64,000 nt of DNA. Source: Actinomyces wuliandei. Lineage in GTDB: Bacteria; Actinomycetota; Actinomycetes; Actinomycetales; Actinomycetaceae. The notes under the pieces were generated by a model. That model made no database searches. It saw only the letters and a program-made list of their open reading frames with translations, and was not told the DNA's origin. The translations under genes and the position numbers were made by a program. The stretch spans positions 1,426,001 to 1,490,000 of the forward strand of contig NZ_CP025227.1 of assembly GCF_004010955.1 (NCBI RefSeq). The letters are read 5' to 3'. This document shows positions 24,136 to 33,574 of this stretch, in pieces. Every line of letters begins with the position of its first letter. Positions within the stretch are counted from its first letter, which is position 1.

Positions 24136-25725
24136 TCACGACCGCTCAAGCGGGAGGGTGTCGATGTCGGTGCGGTGGCCCAGCACGTAGTGGCGGCTGT
24201 AGCCGTCAGTCAGGTCGGTGATCGTGACTCGCACCAGGCCGTTCTCGTCGATGCGGTAGTGCTCCTGGACTCGTGGACCGTAGTCCCGGCGCTCCACCGG
24301 GAGGTGACGCAGGTCCTCCTCCTCGCGGAGCCGCTGCTCGAAAGGAAAGACGATGTCCTGGTAAGGAGCGATCTCGCCACGCGGCTCACCGGAGTCGTCG
24401 ACCCCGGCGCACTCCACGAAGCGGAACCAGCCGATGTTGTGGGCTGCCCCGTACTCCCGGGTGATGACCGTGCCCTCGCGCCCACCGGGAGATGCCTGCA
24501 CGGAGTCAGGGCTGAGTATCGAGTCGAAGACGAGACGGCTGCCGCCATCTGCTTCACGGAAGACCCCGAAGCCCCGTGAGAGCCGGTCGGTCAGGTCGTA
24601 GTCGCTGGTGCGGTCCGCAGCGATAGCCAGGCCGATCGCTGTCGAGGCGCCCGGGTAGGGGGAGCGGTGCACACGTCGGCCGAAGCGCTCCCGCAGGAGC
24701 CGAGGTACCAGAGGAAGACCTGAGGCCCCGCCCACCAGGTAGACGCCGGCGATGTCAGTCAGGTCGGGGCTGCCGTCGTCAAGCCGCCCCACCAGGGGAG
24801 ACATCGTGGCCAGAGAGCGCTCCACCAGCGGGGTGCAGGCCCGGTAGAGCTCTGGCACCGGGATGACGACGTCCTGCCCGCGCAGCACCGCCACCAGCCG
24901 ACGGCTCTGGGGAGTTAGGCGCTCCTTCGCGTCACGGCACTGCTCCAGCAGCTCGTCGAGCTCGGCGGGGGAGAGGTCCTCCTCAGCGACCTCGGCCCGC
25001 TCCAGCACCATGGAGGCTGCCACCAGGTCCACGTCGTCACCGCCGAGGTCGCCCAGGCCGTGGGAGGCCAGGACCTCGTGCGAGGTGCCGACCACGTCGA
25101 CCAGGGACGTGTCAAAAGTCCCGCCGCCCAGGTCGTAGACCAGGACGCGAGTCCTCTTGGAGGATACCGTCGCGGCCTTGCGGTGGGTGTACTCGAAGCC
25201 GGCTGCGCTGGGCTCGTTCAGCATGGCAGCGACGCGGAAGCCTGCGGCCCGGAAGGCCTCCAGCGTCAGCAGGCGCTGGCCGCCGTAGGCGTGGGCCGGC
25301 ACGGCGACGACCACACGAGAGCGTGACACATCAATGTCCAGCGACTCCAGCCGCGCGCGCAGGTGGTGGAGGAAGTCGGTCAGCACTTCCAGGACGGTCA
25401 GGTGCCGGTCACCCAGGACGACAGGGGTGGAGGCGGTGATGGTGGGGGAGGCGAGCAGCCTCTTGAGGCTGCGCAGCAGCGGGGCGCCGTGACGGGCGGC
25501 GTCACGGGCGTCGAAACCGTGGACGAGACGTCCCTCATACAGCGCTGTCAGTGACGGGAGAAAGTCGTGATCGTCGCCGTGCTCGTCGGCGAAGCCCAGG
25601 ACAGGGTAGTTACCGCGGTCGGCCCGCACGACAACCGTGCGGGTGGTGCCCAGGTCGATCCCCAGGTCGGTATCCGTGAGAGACTCAAGTGTGGTGCCAA
25701 GGGAGGGTCCGCTGTGCGCTGCCAT
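24136..25725 (-). CDS. Stand-alone Hsp70-family (DnaK-like) ATPase
   Basis: This 529-residue protein has a complete Hsp70/actin nucleotide-binding domain: phosphate 1 loop GIDLGTTRT 22-30, VPAHAY 142-147, NEPSAAGFEY 170-179, phosphate 2 loop DLGGGTFD 198-205 and adenosine loop VGGASGLP 331-338. After about 375 the sequence does not follow the canonical DnaK substrate-binding sandwich and lid. It is instead a roughly 150-residue acidic/aromatic domain of unknown role. It is distinct from the housekeeping DnaK, and no dnaJ or grpE is near. ATG 25725 fits the domain start; a much longer frame to 26202 lacks family similarity. It is divergent from the phosphate transporter. Confidence 0.85.
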   Translation of the reverse strand: MAAHSGPSLGTTLESLTDTDLGIDLGTTRTVVVRADRGNYPVLGFADEHGDDHDFLPSLTALYEGRLVHGFDARDAARHGAPLLRSLKRLLASPTITASTPVVLGDRHLTVLEVLTDFLHHLRARLESLDIDVSRSRVVVAVPAHAYGGQRLLTLEAFRAAGFRVAAMLNEPSAAGFEYTHRKAATVSSKRTRVLVYDLGGGTFDTSLVDVVGTSHEVLASHGLGDLGGDDVDLVAASMVLERAEVAEEDLSPAELDELLEQCRDAKERLTPQSRRLVAVLRGQDVVIPVPELYRACTPLVERSLATMSPLVGRLDDGSPDLTDIAGVYLVGGASGLPLVPRLLRERFGRRVHRSPYPGASTAIGLAIAADRTSDYDLTDRLSRGFGVFREADGGSRLVFDSILSPDSVQASPGGREGTVITREYGAAHNIGWFRFVECAGVDDSGEPRGEIAPYQDIVFPFEQRLREEEDLRHLPVERRDYGPRVQEHYRIDENGLVRVTITDLTDGYSRHYVLGHRTDIDTLPLERS

Positions 25726-25995
25726 GGGAAGGACCCTATCGTGGTAAGCGACAAAGCTGCGGGAGGTCCCGCGTACCGGGCTGTGTATCGGGACGAAGGG
25801 CCGCGGTGGCGGCCTCTGTCCCGCCAGGGAGCCGGGGGAGGTTGTGGGCTCGGCGGCAACATTCGCGATCACGACCCTGGAGAGGTAAGAATGTAGGTGG
25901 GTTGTGTTGACCCAACCGACCCGAGGCGGGATACGCTCCGAGCCGTCATCACTGGCGGCCGGGGCGCCGGCCTTCAGACTTCGACCGGAAACGGC

Positions 25996-27231
25996 ATGAG
26001 CAGCACACTCTTTATCGTTGTCGTCGTTATCGTGGCGGCCCTCGTCTTCGACTTCACCAACGGGTTCCATGACTCGTCCAACGCGATGGCGTCCTCGGTA
26101 GCCACCGGTGCGCTGGCACCGCGCAGGGCGGTTCTCCTCGCCGCAGTCCTCAACGTCGTCGGGGCCTGCCTGTCCACCGAGGTCGCCAGGACGATCTCCC
26201 ACGGCCTGTTCGACGACGCACTGATACAGGCGGCGCCGGAGATGGTGCTGGCGGGTCTGGCAGGCGCCATCCTGTGGAACCTGGTGACCTGGCTGTTCGG
26301 CCTGCCCTCATCCTCGTCCCACGCCCTGTTCGGCGGGCTTATCGGCGCGGTGATGGTGGCTACCGGCAGCCAAGGCATCCACTGGGGGACTGTGCTGTCC
26401 AAGATCATGCTGCCGGCCCTGCTCGCCCCGTGCGTCGCTGGTGCCACAGCTGCCCTGGCGACCTGGCTGGCGTACCGCCTCGCGCGTCCTACGAGCCGTC
26501 TCTCCCTGTCGGTGTTCCGTGGCGGCCAGCGAGTCTCCGCCTCCATGGTCGCCCTCGCCCACGGCACCTCTGACGGCCAGAAGACCATGGGGGTTATCAC
26601 GCTGGTGCTTGTCGCCGGCGGCTACCAGACGCCAGGGTCCGGCCCCTACTGGTGGGTGATCGCAGCGGCAGGGCTGGCGATCGGGCTGGGGACCTACTCC
26701 GGCGGCTGGAGGATCATGCGCACCATGGGCAGGGGGCTGGTCCACATCGAGTCCCCCCAGGGCTTTGCTGCCGACACCTCCTCCACCGTTGCCATCCTGG
26801 CCTCGTCTCACCTGGGCTTCGCCCTGTCCACGACCCATATCTGCACCGGCTCCATCCTGGGGTCGGGTATCGGTCGTGGCACCAGTGTGCGCTGGAGCAC
26901 CTTCACGAAGATGGGCGTTGCCTGGCTCGTGACCCTGCCGTGTGCGGGCATGGTCGGGGCGCTGACGTCCTTCGTCGCGGTCGCTGGAGGTCTGGCGGGC
27001 ACGATCGCGGTCATCATCCTGCTGCTGTGCGGGGCTCTGCTGATCATTCGCCAGGCCAGCCACCACCGGGTCGACTTCTCCAACGTCAACGACGCCGACG
27101 AGGTCGTCGTTGCCAGACGGCCTGATCCCGAGCTTGTCCGTAAGCCCCGCACTGTTGACCAGGTCAAGAGCGAGCTGGTCGGTGAGGCCGACCACTCACG
27201 ACGAGTCCCGGAGAAGGAGACCGCCGCATGA
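25996..27231 (+). CDS. pit: PiT-family inorganic phosphate transporter
   Basis: This 411-residue membrane protein of the PiT (PF01384) family is a low-affinity phosphate symporter using protons or cations. The two inverted family motifs are present: FDFTNGFHDSSNAMASSVATGAL near 17-39 and LPSSSSHALFGGLIGA near 101-116, with repeats VALAHGTSDGQKTMG and ALSTTHICTGSILGSG in the second half. About ten membrane helices are expected. ATG 25996 is the first start that leaves the opening helix intact. Its stop overlaps the start of a small membrane protein by 4 bases. Confidence 0.93.
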   Translation: MSSTLFIVVVVIVAALVFDFTNGFHDSSNAMASSVATGALAPRRAVLLAAVLNVVGACLSTEVARTISHGLFDDALIQAAPEMVLAGLAGAILWNLVTWLFGLPSSSSHALFGGLIGAVMVATGSQGIHWGTVLSKIMLPALLAPCVAGATAALATWLAYRLARPTSRLSLSVFRGGQRVSASMVALAHGTSDGQKTMGVITLVLVAGGYQTPGSGPYWWVIAAAGLAIGLGTYSGGWRIMRTMGRGLVHIESPQGFAADTSSTVAILASSHLGFALSTTHICTGSILGSGIGRGTSVRWSTFTKMGVAWLVTLPCAGMVGALTSFVAVAGGLAGTIAVIILLLCGALLIIRQASHHRVDFSNVNDADEVVVARRPDPELVRKPRTVDQVKSELVGEADHSRRVPEKETAA

Positions 27232-27464
27232 TGATCGACTGGGCGTCACTGGCGCAGGTCACCGTAGTGACGATCCTGGGCGCAGCCTTTGTCGTCACGG
27301 TCGTCTCGCTGGCTGCTCGTCTCCTTGACATGGCTCATGCCGGGCGCAGGCAGGGGCGCTCCAGGGGGCCGATGGCCGCCGAGGTGGGTGCAGGCGCCTG
27401 CCTCCTTCTGGCAGGAGCTCTCACGCTGTACGGTATCTGGCTCATCATTCCGTACTTTCGCTGA
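27228..27464 (+). CDS. Small two-helix membrane protein coupled to pit
   Basis: This 78-residue protein has two hydrophobic segments (about 8-31 and 51-74) joined by a basic loop (RRQGRSRG). The ATG overlaps the pit stop (ATGA), so it is translated with the transporter. Similar short ORFs follow pit in other actinobacteria. It may be an accessory subunit, but there is no functional evidence. Confidence 0.75.
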   Translation: MMIDWASLAQVTVVTILGAAFVVTVVSLAARLLDMAHAGRRQGRSRGPMAAEVGAGACLLLAGALTLYGIWLIIPYFR

Positions 27465-27526
27465 CGACCAGCCCCTCCCAGGCCTCTTTCCCGCTCTGTC
27501 CGGGCACGCTGAGCCCTACCAGCTGC

Positions 27527-27532
27527 TAGCCT
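27527..27532 (+). promoter_or_regulatory. -10 box of the GH32 gene (leaderless arrangement)
   Basis: TAGCCT ends 6 nt before GTG 27539, with no Shine-Dalgarno between. Confidence 0.5.
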
Positions 27533-27538
27533 TTCTCC

Positions 27539-29104
27539 GTGCATGAGGACCTTAAGGCTCTGGCCCGTGACGCAGTCGCCTCCTCACGGGCGTCCAGCGA
27601 TCCTGACTACCCGATATTCCACGTCGTGCCCCCCGTGGGGCGCCTCAACGACCCGAACGGCCTGCTGGTCGACAACGGGACCTTCCACGTCTTCTACCAG
27701 TTCAGCCCCTTCCACCCCCACCGCAAGCTCGTCTACTGGGGCCACGCCTCCTCCACCGACCTCTCCCGCTGGGAGCACCACCCTCCGGCCGTGGTGCCCG
27801 ACTCCTTCTACGACGCCTCCGGCGCCTACTCCGGCAACGCCGTCGTCCTGGACCGGGGGGAGGTCAGTGGCGCCCCCGCGACAGCACCGTTCCAGCTCTT
27901 CTACACCGGCAACCTCAAGGATCCTGCCACTGACGAGCGCACAGCGAGCCAGTGCCTGGTCACCAGCCCGGACCTGAAAAGGTTCACCAAGTGGCCGGGC
28001 AACCCTCTTGTCCCCACCCACGCTGAGGGCTACACCGCCCACTACCGGGACCCGATGGTGGTGCGTGACCCGGACCGCCCGGGTGAGTTCAGAATGCTCG
28101 TAGGGGCTCAGCGCCGTGACGAGACCGGTGCCGCCGTCCTCTACCGCTCCAGCGACCTGGTGACCTGGGCCTGGGAGGGTGAGCTCTCCTTCCCTGGGGC
28201 AGGCGGTGCCTTCGACAGGTTCGGCTACATGTGGGAGTGCCCCGGGATCGTGCGCCTGAGTGACGAGGCCACGGGGGAGGAGCGTGATGTGCTCATCTTC
28301 TGTCCCCAGGGGATCAGTCCGCAGCGGGAGGGCTTCGAGAACATCTTCCCCTGCGTCTACACCGTAGGACGCCTGGAGGGCACCCAGCTGCGCGACTGCG
28401 ACGGCACCTTCTACGAGGTTGACAGGGGCTTCGAGTTCTACGCCCCCCAGGTCTTCGCACGTCGTCCCAGTGAGCCGGGACCTGTTCTCATGATGGGCTG
28501 GGCGGGAAACGCCGCAGAGGACGACCAGCCCTCTATCGAGCCCGACGGCGGTACCGGTGGCTGGGTTCACGCCCTGACCGTGCCACGGGTGCTGAGCCTG
28601 AGGGGAGGCCGCCTCGTCCAGAGACCTGCTGTCCCCTGGGCCGACCGCGCGTCACGCCCCAGCGTGGTGGGAGCCGTGCTGGGGACCGGAAGCCATGACG
28701 TGGCTGAGCTGGGGGGCAGCAGGTCCTGGTACCTGCGGCTGGAGGCCCAGGCGGAGACGACCTCAGGGGCCTGGGGGCTGCGTATCGGCTCGGAGTCGAG
28801 CCACGTGGACATCATGCTGGGAGAAGGCGCTCTGACCGTCGACCGCTCGACCTCCCGCTACACCCAGCACGGGCAGCGACGCACTGTGTCCCTGCCTCCT
28901 GGCTGCACCCCCGTCCTGGAGGTCCTTCACGACAGATCTGTGACCGAGGTCTTTGTTGGTGACGGCGACCTTGCCTTCACCTTGCGCAGCTTCGTCGACC
29001 CTGTCGGTCCTGCTGCTGGCGGTGCTGCTGGCGGTGCTGCTGGAGCCCGGCTGCTAGTTCGCGGCAGCCTGCGCCTGCACGACGGCGCGGTGGCTCCACG
29101 GTGA
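27539..29104 (+). CDS. scrB: GH32 sucrose-6-phosphate hydrolase / beta-fructosidase
   Basis: This 521-residue cytosolic glycoside hydrolase family 32 enzyme would split sucrose-6-phosphate, delivered by the adjacent PTS, into glucose-6-phosphate and fructose. The three catalytic acids are visible: Asp38 in the NDPNG motif (37-41), Asp171 in RDP and Glu233 in WEC. The beta-propeller (30-330) is followed by a beta-sandwich. Near the C-terminus a 12-bp tandem repeat encodes GGAAGGAAGGA (about 29009-29045), an odd low-complexity insert. No signal peptide is present, which fits an intracellular hydrolase. The start GTG 27539 has a -10 box 6 nt upstream. Confidence 0.92.
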   Translation: MHEDLKALARDAVASSRASSDPDYPIFHVVPPVGRLNDPNGLLVDNGTFHVFYQFSPFHPHRKLVYWGHASSTDLSRWEHHPPAVVPDSFYDASGAYSGNAVVLDRGEVSGAPATAPFQLFYTGNLKDPATDERTASQCLVTSPDLKRFTKWPGNPLVPTHAEGYTAHYRDPMVVRDPDRPGEFRMLVGAQRRDETGAAVLYRSSDLVTWAWEGELSFPGAGGAFDRFGYMWECPGIVRLSDEATGEERDVLIFCPQGISPQREGFENIFPCVYTVGRLEGTQLRDCDGTFYEVDRGFEFYAPQVFARRPSEPGPVLMMGWAGNAAEDDQPSIEPDGGTGGWVHALTVPRVLSLRGGRLVQRPAVPWADRASRPSVVGAVLGTGSHDVAELGGSRSWYLRLEAQAETTSGAWGLRIGSESSHVDIMLGEGALTVDRSTSRYTQHGQRRTVSLPPGCTPVLEVLHDRSVTEVFVGDGDLAFTLRSFVDPVGPAAGGAAGGAAGARLLVRGSLRLHDGAVAPR

Positions 29105-29312
29105 CCTCTGCGGAGACCTGAGGCTGGTCCCGGGCCAGTGCACCAGCCCGGGTACCAGGCCGTCTACCGGTTGCGCGGCGGTGGTGTCCACGGTAGTGTG
29201 ACCATCGATTGACATAGGTGCGGACCGAACGGGAGTCAGCGACGATCCCAGCGAAACGGGCTTCCTCAGCCCTCCCTGACCAGCGGTCCCGTCAACAAGA
29301 AAGGAACCCCGG
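29105..29312. other. Promoter region of the sucrose PTS gene
   Basis: 208 bases with no gene. AAGGAA (29300-29305) is the ribosome binding site for the PTS gene. No clean LacI-type palindrome could be fixed by eye. Confidence 0.5.
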
Positions 29313-31418
29313 GTGGCAATGGATCACGCCCGCGTGGCGAAGGACGTCCTGACATACGTCGGTGGCGCCGACAACATCAACGCGGCAGCGCACTGTGCTA
29401 CGCGTCTTCGCCTTGTTATCAACGACATGGACAAGGTGGACCAGAAGGCCCTCGACAAGGACCCTGACATCAAGGGAACCTTTATCGCGGGCGGCATGTT
29501 CCAGATCATCGTCGGCCCCGGAGACGTGGACATCGTCTTCGACGAGATGGTCCAGACCGGTGGTGTCAAGGAGGTCTCCAAGGACGAGGCCAAGCAGGAG
29601 GCCGCCAAGTCCGGCAACGTGGTCTCGCGCTTCATCAAGGTGATCGCGGACATCTTCGTGCCGATCCTGCCCGCCCTGATCGCCGGTGGTCTGATGATGG
29701 CCATCAACAACGTGCTCACGGCTGGCTTCTTCGAGAACGCCGACGGCACCACCTACGGCCTCACCGACCGGTACACGTGGCTGGGCGACTACGCCGACCT
29801 CATCAACCTCGTGTCCTCGGCCGCCTTCGCCTTCCTGCCCGTGCTGGTCGGATTCTCTGCGGCCAAGCGCTTCGGGGGCAACGTCTACCTGGGCGCCGCC
29901 ATGGGTGCGGCCATGGTCTCCACCAGCCTGACCAGCGCCTACGACATCCAGGCTGCCACCGAGGCAGGGACCATCGAGACCTGGCAGCTCTTTGGTCTCA
30001 ACGTGGACAAGATCGGCTACCAGGCCATGGTCATCCCGGTGCTGTGCGTCGTGTGGATCATGTCAACTATTGAGAAGTGGCTGCACAAGCGCCTCTCCGG
30101 TACCGCCGACTTCCTTCTCACGCCCCTCATCACCCTGCTGGTCACCGGGTTCCTGACCTTTGTCATTGTCGGTCCGCTTACCCGTGAGCTTTCCGACGGC
30201 ATCACTGCCGGACTCCAGTGGCTGTACAACACGGCTGGTCCGCTGGGAGGCCTCCTGTTCGGCCTGGTGTACTCGCCGATCGTCGTGACCGGCCTGCACC
30301 AGTCCTTCCCCGCTGTCGAGCTGCCCCTGATCGACCAGATGCGTACGGGCGGCGCCGGCTCCTTCATCTTCCCCATCGCCTCCATGGCCAACGTGGCCCA
30401 GGGTGCTGTGGCTCTGGCGGTCTTCTTCCTGACCAAGGACGCCAAGCTCAAGGGTCTTGCCGGTGCCGGTGGTGCCTCAGCCGTCTTCGGTATCACCGAG
30501 CCGGCCATCTTCGGTGTCAACCTGCGTCTGCGGTGGCCGTTCTTCATCGGCCTGGGTGCCGCTGGCGTCGGCGGCGCCCTCGTGTCCCTGCTGGACATCC
30601 ACTCCCAGGCCCTGGGGGCAGCCGGGTTTGTCGGCTTCGTGTCCATCGTGCCCGACGACATCATCAGGTACATCATCGTCGAGCTGGTCGTCTTCGCCCT
30701 GGCCTTCGGCGCGGCCTTCGCCTACGGCACTACCCGGGGGAGAGCCTCGCTCGCCGGGGACGAGGCCGAGGACGTGGATGAGGCCGAGCTGGAGGCTGAG
30801 GCGATGGCGGAGCACGCAGAGACGGTCGAGTTCTCTGAGGACGCTGCTGAGGACTTCCTCGTCTCCTCGCCGGTCCAGGGCAACGCGCTGCCGCTGTCCG
30901 AGGTGGAGGACTCGACCTTCGCCTCCGGGATGCTGGGCCCCGGTATGGCTGTGTCTCCTGCTGAGGGGCCGGTTGTGTCCCCTGTCGACGGAGAGGTGAT
31001 TGCCGCCTTCCCCACTGGTCACGCCTACGGTCTGCGGTCAGTCAGCGGCATCGAGCTGCTGGTCCACGTGGGCATGGACACCGTTCAGCTTGAGGGAGAG
31101 CACTTCACCCCCAAGGTAGAGGTCGGGGACAAGGTCCTGCGTGGCATGCCCCTGGTCGAGGTCGACTGGTCTGCCGTGAAGGCTGCGGGCTACAAGACGG
31201 TGACTCCGGTCGTGGTCTCTAACGCGGCTAGCTTCTCAGGCATTGAGGAGAAGGGGGCGGGCACTGTTCTGCGGGGTGACGAGCTCTTCGCGGTCGCTAC
31301 GTCGTCCTCCGATGAGGCTGACACAGACAGGACCGATCCTGAGAAGGAGGATGCCGCACCCTCTGCCTCTGAGGAGAGCGCGGACGCCAAGGAGAAGCAA
31401 GAGGCTGTGGAGGTCTAG
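29313..31418 (+). CDS. scrA: PTS sucrose-type transporter, fused EIIBCA
   Basis: This 701-residue permease imports and phosphorylates its sugar. The order is IIB (1-90) with phospho-acceptor Cys28 in NAAAHCATRLRL, IIC (about 105-480, ten hydrophobic segments, with TGLHQSFPAVELPLID and GGASAVFGITEPAIFGVNL typical of the glucose/sucrose superfamily), an acidic linker, and IIA (about 540-670) with acceptor His585 in ELLVHVGMDTVQ. Sucrose specificity is inferred from the family and from the neighbouring GH32 hydrolase and LacI regulator; trehalose is a less likely alternative. GTG 29313 is 7 nt after AAGGAA; an ATG two codons on is the other option. The C-terminal 40 residues are Asp/Glu/Ser-rich. 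Confidence 0.92.
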   Translation: MAMDHARVAKDVLTYVGGADNINAAAHCATRLRLVINDMDKVDQKALDKDPDIKGTFIAGGMFQIIVGPGDVDIVFDEMVQTGGVKEVSKDEAKQEAAKSGNVVSRFIKVIADIFVPILPALIAGGLMMAINNVLTAGFFENADGTTYGLTDRYTWLGDYADLINLVSSAAFAFLPVLVGFSAAKRFGGNVYLGAAMGAAMVSTSLTSAYDIQAATEAGTIETWQLFGLNVDKIGYQAMVIPVLCVVWIMSTIEKWLHKRLSGTADFLLTPLITLLVTGFLTFVIVGPLTRELSDGITAGLQWLYNTAGPLGGLLFGLVYSPIVVTGLHQSFPAVELPLIDQMRTGGAGSFIFPIASMANVAQGAVALAVFFLTKDAKLKGLAGAGGASAVFGITEPAIFGVNLRLRWPFFIGLGAAGVGGALVSLLDIHSQALGAAGFVGFVSIVPDDIIRYIIVELVVFALAFGAAFAYGTTRGRASLAGDEAEDVDEAELEAEAMAEHAETVEFSEDAAEDFLVSSPVQGNALPLSEVEDSTFASGMLGPGMAVSPAEGPVVSPVDGEVIAAFPTGHAYGLRSVSGIELLVHVGMDTVQLEGEHFTPKVEVGDKVLRGMPLVEVDWSAVKAAGYKTVTPVVVSNAASFSGIEEKGAGTVLRGDELFAVATSSSDEADTDRTDPEKEDAAPSASEESADAKEKQEAVEV

Positions 31419-31471
31419 GCCCCTTGGCCCCCTGGCCCGGTGTCGTGGACCCGGCCTTACCGTCTGCTGAC

Positions 31472-31519
31472 GCGCTGTGGCTGGGTGACTCCCGGTAGGG
31501 AGTCACCCAGCCACAGCGC
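31472..31519. terminator. Perfect 22-bp hairpin between the PTS and regulator genes
   Basis: Arms 31472-31493 and 31498-31519 are exactly complementary with loop GGTA. It lies between convergent genes and has no U-tract on either side. A bidirectional terminator is the natural reading. Confidence 0.8.
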
Positions 31520-31597
31520 ATACGTGGATGATGATGTCGGAGAACACCATCGTGCCCACATGGTGCTGCCAGGGGGACGCAGCCACAGCACCCGGTC

Positions 31598-32632
31598 TCA
31601 GGCCGTACGACCTTCTACCAAAGTAACTCCCAGGGGGAGGTTGATGACCTGGTCGCGCACCTGGTCCTTGCCGTCCTCGTCGGAACTGTCCACGCTGTCG
31701 ACGCGGCTGCCCTGAATCTGGCTGAGGAGGATACGGACAGCACGGTGTGCGATACGGGCAATCGGCTGCTGGACCGTCGTCAGGCCTGGGACGGCACGAC
31801 GCATGGCGGACGTTCCGTCAAAGCCCACGACCTTGAACTCCTCCGGTACGGCAAGGCCTCGCGAGACCGCCCACTCCAGGACATCCGCTGCGGACAGGTC
31901 GTCCGTGGCGAACACGGCGTCGATGAGGTGCGCGACAGCGTCTAGGCGCTCACGGATCACACCGGGACGTTCGGCATCAGGGATGTGGAAGTCGGCTGTC
32001 AGGACCACGGGCTCGATCCCGGCCTCGGCCAGGACCGAGCGGTACCCGGCCTCCCGCATGTTATGCGCCCCGGACCGGGACGTCAGAAGGGCCGGACGAC
32101 GGGAGCCCCGAGTCAGCAGGTGCGTAGTGGCAACGCGACCACCCTCCTCATTGTCGCAGTGCACGTCAGGAATATCTGGCGACAGCATCCGGTCGACAGT
32201 GACCAGAGGCATGCGAACCGTTCCATACTCAGGGATGTCCTCGTTATGGGCGCCAGAGATAATACCGTCAACACGATGGGAGATCAGCAGGTCAAGGTAG
32301 CCTCGTTCACGGTCTGCCCTACCCATGGAGTTGCAGATAAATGTCTGGTAGCCGTGATCAGCCAGCGCGTCCTCCACGTGCTCGGCAAGCTCTCCGAAGA
32401 ACGGGAGCCTTACCGTCGGAACGATAAGCCCTACCGACCGGGTCGACTTGCCGTGCAGCGCACGAGCCACCTGGTTCGGCCTGTATCCAAGCCTGCTGAC
32501 AGCAGCGGCCACCCGGTTGCGAGTCTCCTGGGACAAATAGCCGCGATTATTAAGGACCCGGGAAACGGTGGTGAGAGAGACGCCGGCTGCCTCAGCAACG
32601 TCAGCCAGAGTTGGCTCGCGGCGAGCAGGCAC
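31598..32632 (-). CDS. scrR: LacI-family transcriptional regulator, likely of sucrose use
   Basis: This 344-residue protein has a LacI helix-turn-helix (PTLADVAEAAGVSLTTVSRV near 7-26), the hinge helix YRPNQVARALHGKSTRSVG and a periplasmic-binding-protein-like sensor core. Sensor motifs include DGIISGAHNED, VTVDRML, HLLTRGSRRPALL and VFATDDLSAADVLEWA. It faces the PTS gene, so it probably represses scrA/scrB in response to sucrose-6-phosphate or fructose. GTG 32632 is chosen because AGGAGG lies 5 nt upstream (plus-strand 32638-32643). The longer frame to 32722 adds unconserved residues. Confidence 0.88.
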   Translation of the reverse strand: MPARREPTLADVAEAAGVSLTTVSRVLNNRGYLSQETRNRVAAAVSRLGYRPNQVARALHGKSTRSVGLIVPTVRLPFFGELAEHVEDALADHGYQTFICNSMGRADRERGYLDLLISHRVDGIISGAHNEDIPEYGTVRMPLVTVDRMLSPDIPDVHCDNEEGGRVATTHLLTRGSRRPALLTSRSGAHNMREAGYRSVLAEAGIEPVVLTADFHIPDAERPGVIRERLDAVAHLIDAVFATDDLSAADVLEWAVSRGLAVPEEFKVVGFDGTSAMRRAVPGLTTVQQPIARIAHRAVRILLSQIQGSRVDSVDSSDEDGKDQVRDQVINLPLGVTLVEGRTA

Positions 32633-32878
32633 AGCGCCTCCTTTACAGTACGTAGACCTGACAGGAGAAGCATATGACGTCCATGCCAGTAGACCCAATT
32701 GGACTGCGCTGCCAGTCTGCACGAGCTCCTGGTTGGCCCCGAGGTGCGCGCTCGGGGAGGGGCGCAGGAAAGAGTCGCTGGGAAGCAGGATCGGCGTGTA
32801 CGCATACCAAGACGACCCTGTCCAGGGGCGGGACGGTACCAGTACTGTGGTCCGGAGGCGCTATCGGCCTGTCATGCC

Positions 32879-33574
32879 TCACGAGGGCGTGTGCGGGCTC
32901 AGGACGCCGTCACGCATCACCATGACTCTGTCGCACACGGGTAGCAGGCGGTCGTCATGGGTGACCATCACGGTTGCCTTTCCCATCCTGTGCGTCTGGT
33001 CGGCCAGCAGGCGTGCCACCTCCTGGGCGCGGTCGGTGTCCAGGGCCGCTGTCGGCTCGTCGGCTAGAATAACTTCCGGGTCGTGGTAGAGGGCTACCGC
33101 GATGGCGGCTCGCTGCCTCTCGCCTCCCGACATCTGGCTCGGATACGCGTTGCTACGTCGGGTGATATCGAGCCGGTCGAGGAGGTAATCGCGCCGTTGA
33201 CGGTCGGTGCTGCGACGTAGGACCCTGTCGTGCAGGGCGAGCTGGTCGGCCAGGGTCAGGAACGGGACAAGCCCTGAGGCCTGCAGGACAAATCCCAGGT
33301 GCTGTCGACGAAGCCGTGCACGTTTCTTCTCCGGCAGCCGGGAGAACGGTTTTCCAGCAATCTCTACCGTTCCCCGGGTTGGTGCGCGAAGACCCCCCAT
33401 CACCGTGAGAAGAGTGGACTTTCCTGAACCGGAGGGCCCCAGGACGCCTAGGACCTCACCGGCCTCCACGACCAGGTCGGTCGCCCGCAGGGCGTGAATG
33501 GTCTCGTCACCCTGCTGAAAGTCTCGCGATACTCCCGCTAGCGATACTGCGGCACGGACACTGTCCCTGGTCAT
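32879..33574 (-). CDS. ABC transporter ATPase, MacB/LolD type
   Basis: This 231-residue ATPase has Walker [10 protein letters not shown] near 47-55, Q-loop LGFVLQASGLVPFLT, signature MSGGERQRAAIA, Walker B VILADEPTAALD and H-loop VMVTHDDRLLPVCDRV. The type (with ALRATDLVVEAGE near the start) is that of ATPases paired with FtsX-like permeases. These drive lipoprotein release, peptide/antibiotic export or mechanotransmission, not import. Its start overlaps the permease stop by 4 bases, so the two form one operon. Confidence 0.92.
   Translation of the reverse strand: MTRDSVRAAVSLAGVSRDFQQGDETIHALRATDLVVEAGEVLGVLGPSGSGKSTLLTVMGGLRAPTRGTVEIAGKPFSRLPEKKRARLRRQHLGFVLQASGLVPFLTLADQLALHDRVLRRSTDRQRRDYLLDRLDITRRSNAYPSQMSGGERQRAAIAVALYHDPEVILADEPTAALDTDRAQEVARLLADQTHRMGKATVMVTHDDRLLPVCDRVMVMRDGVLSPHTPS

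Noticed and set aside
25726..26202. N-terminal extension of the Hsp70-like gene to 26202
   Set aside because: The added 159 residues overlap the phosphate transporter gene in antisense and show no Hsp70 similarity; ATG 25725 fits the family start.
29105..29312. A LacI-type operator in front of the sucrose PTS gene
   Set aside because: Only half-site-like sequences (such as GCGAAACGGG) were seen; no convincing full palindrome could be fixed by eye.
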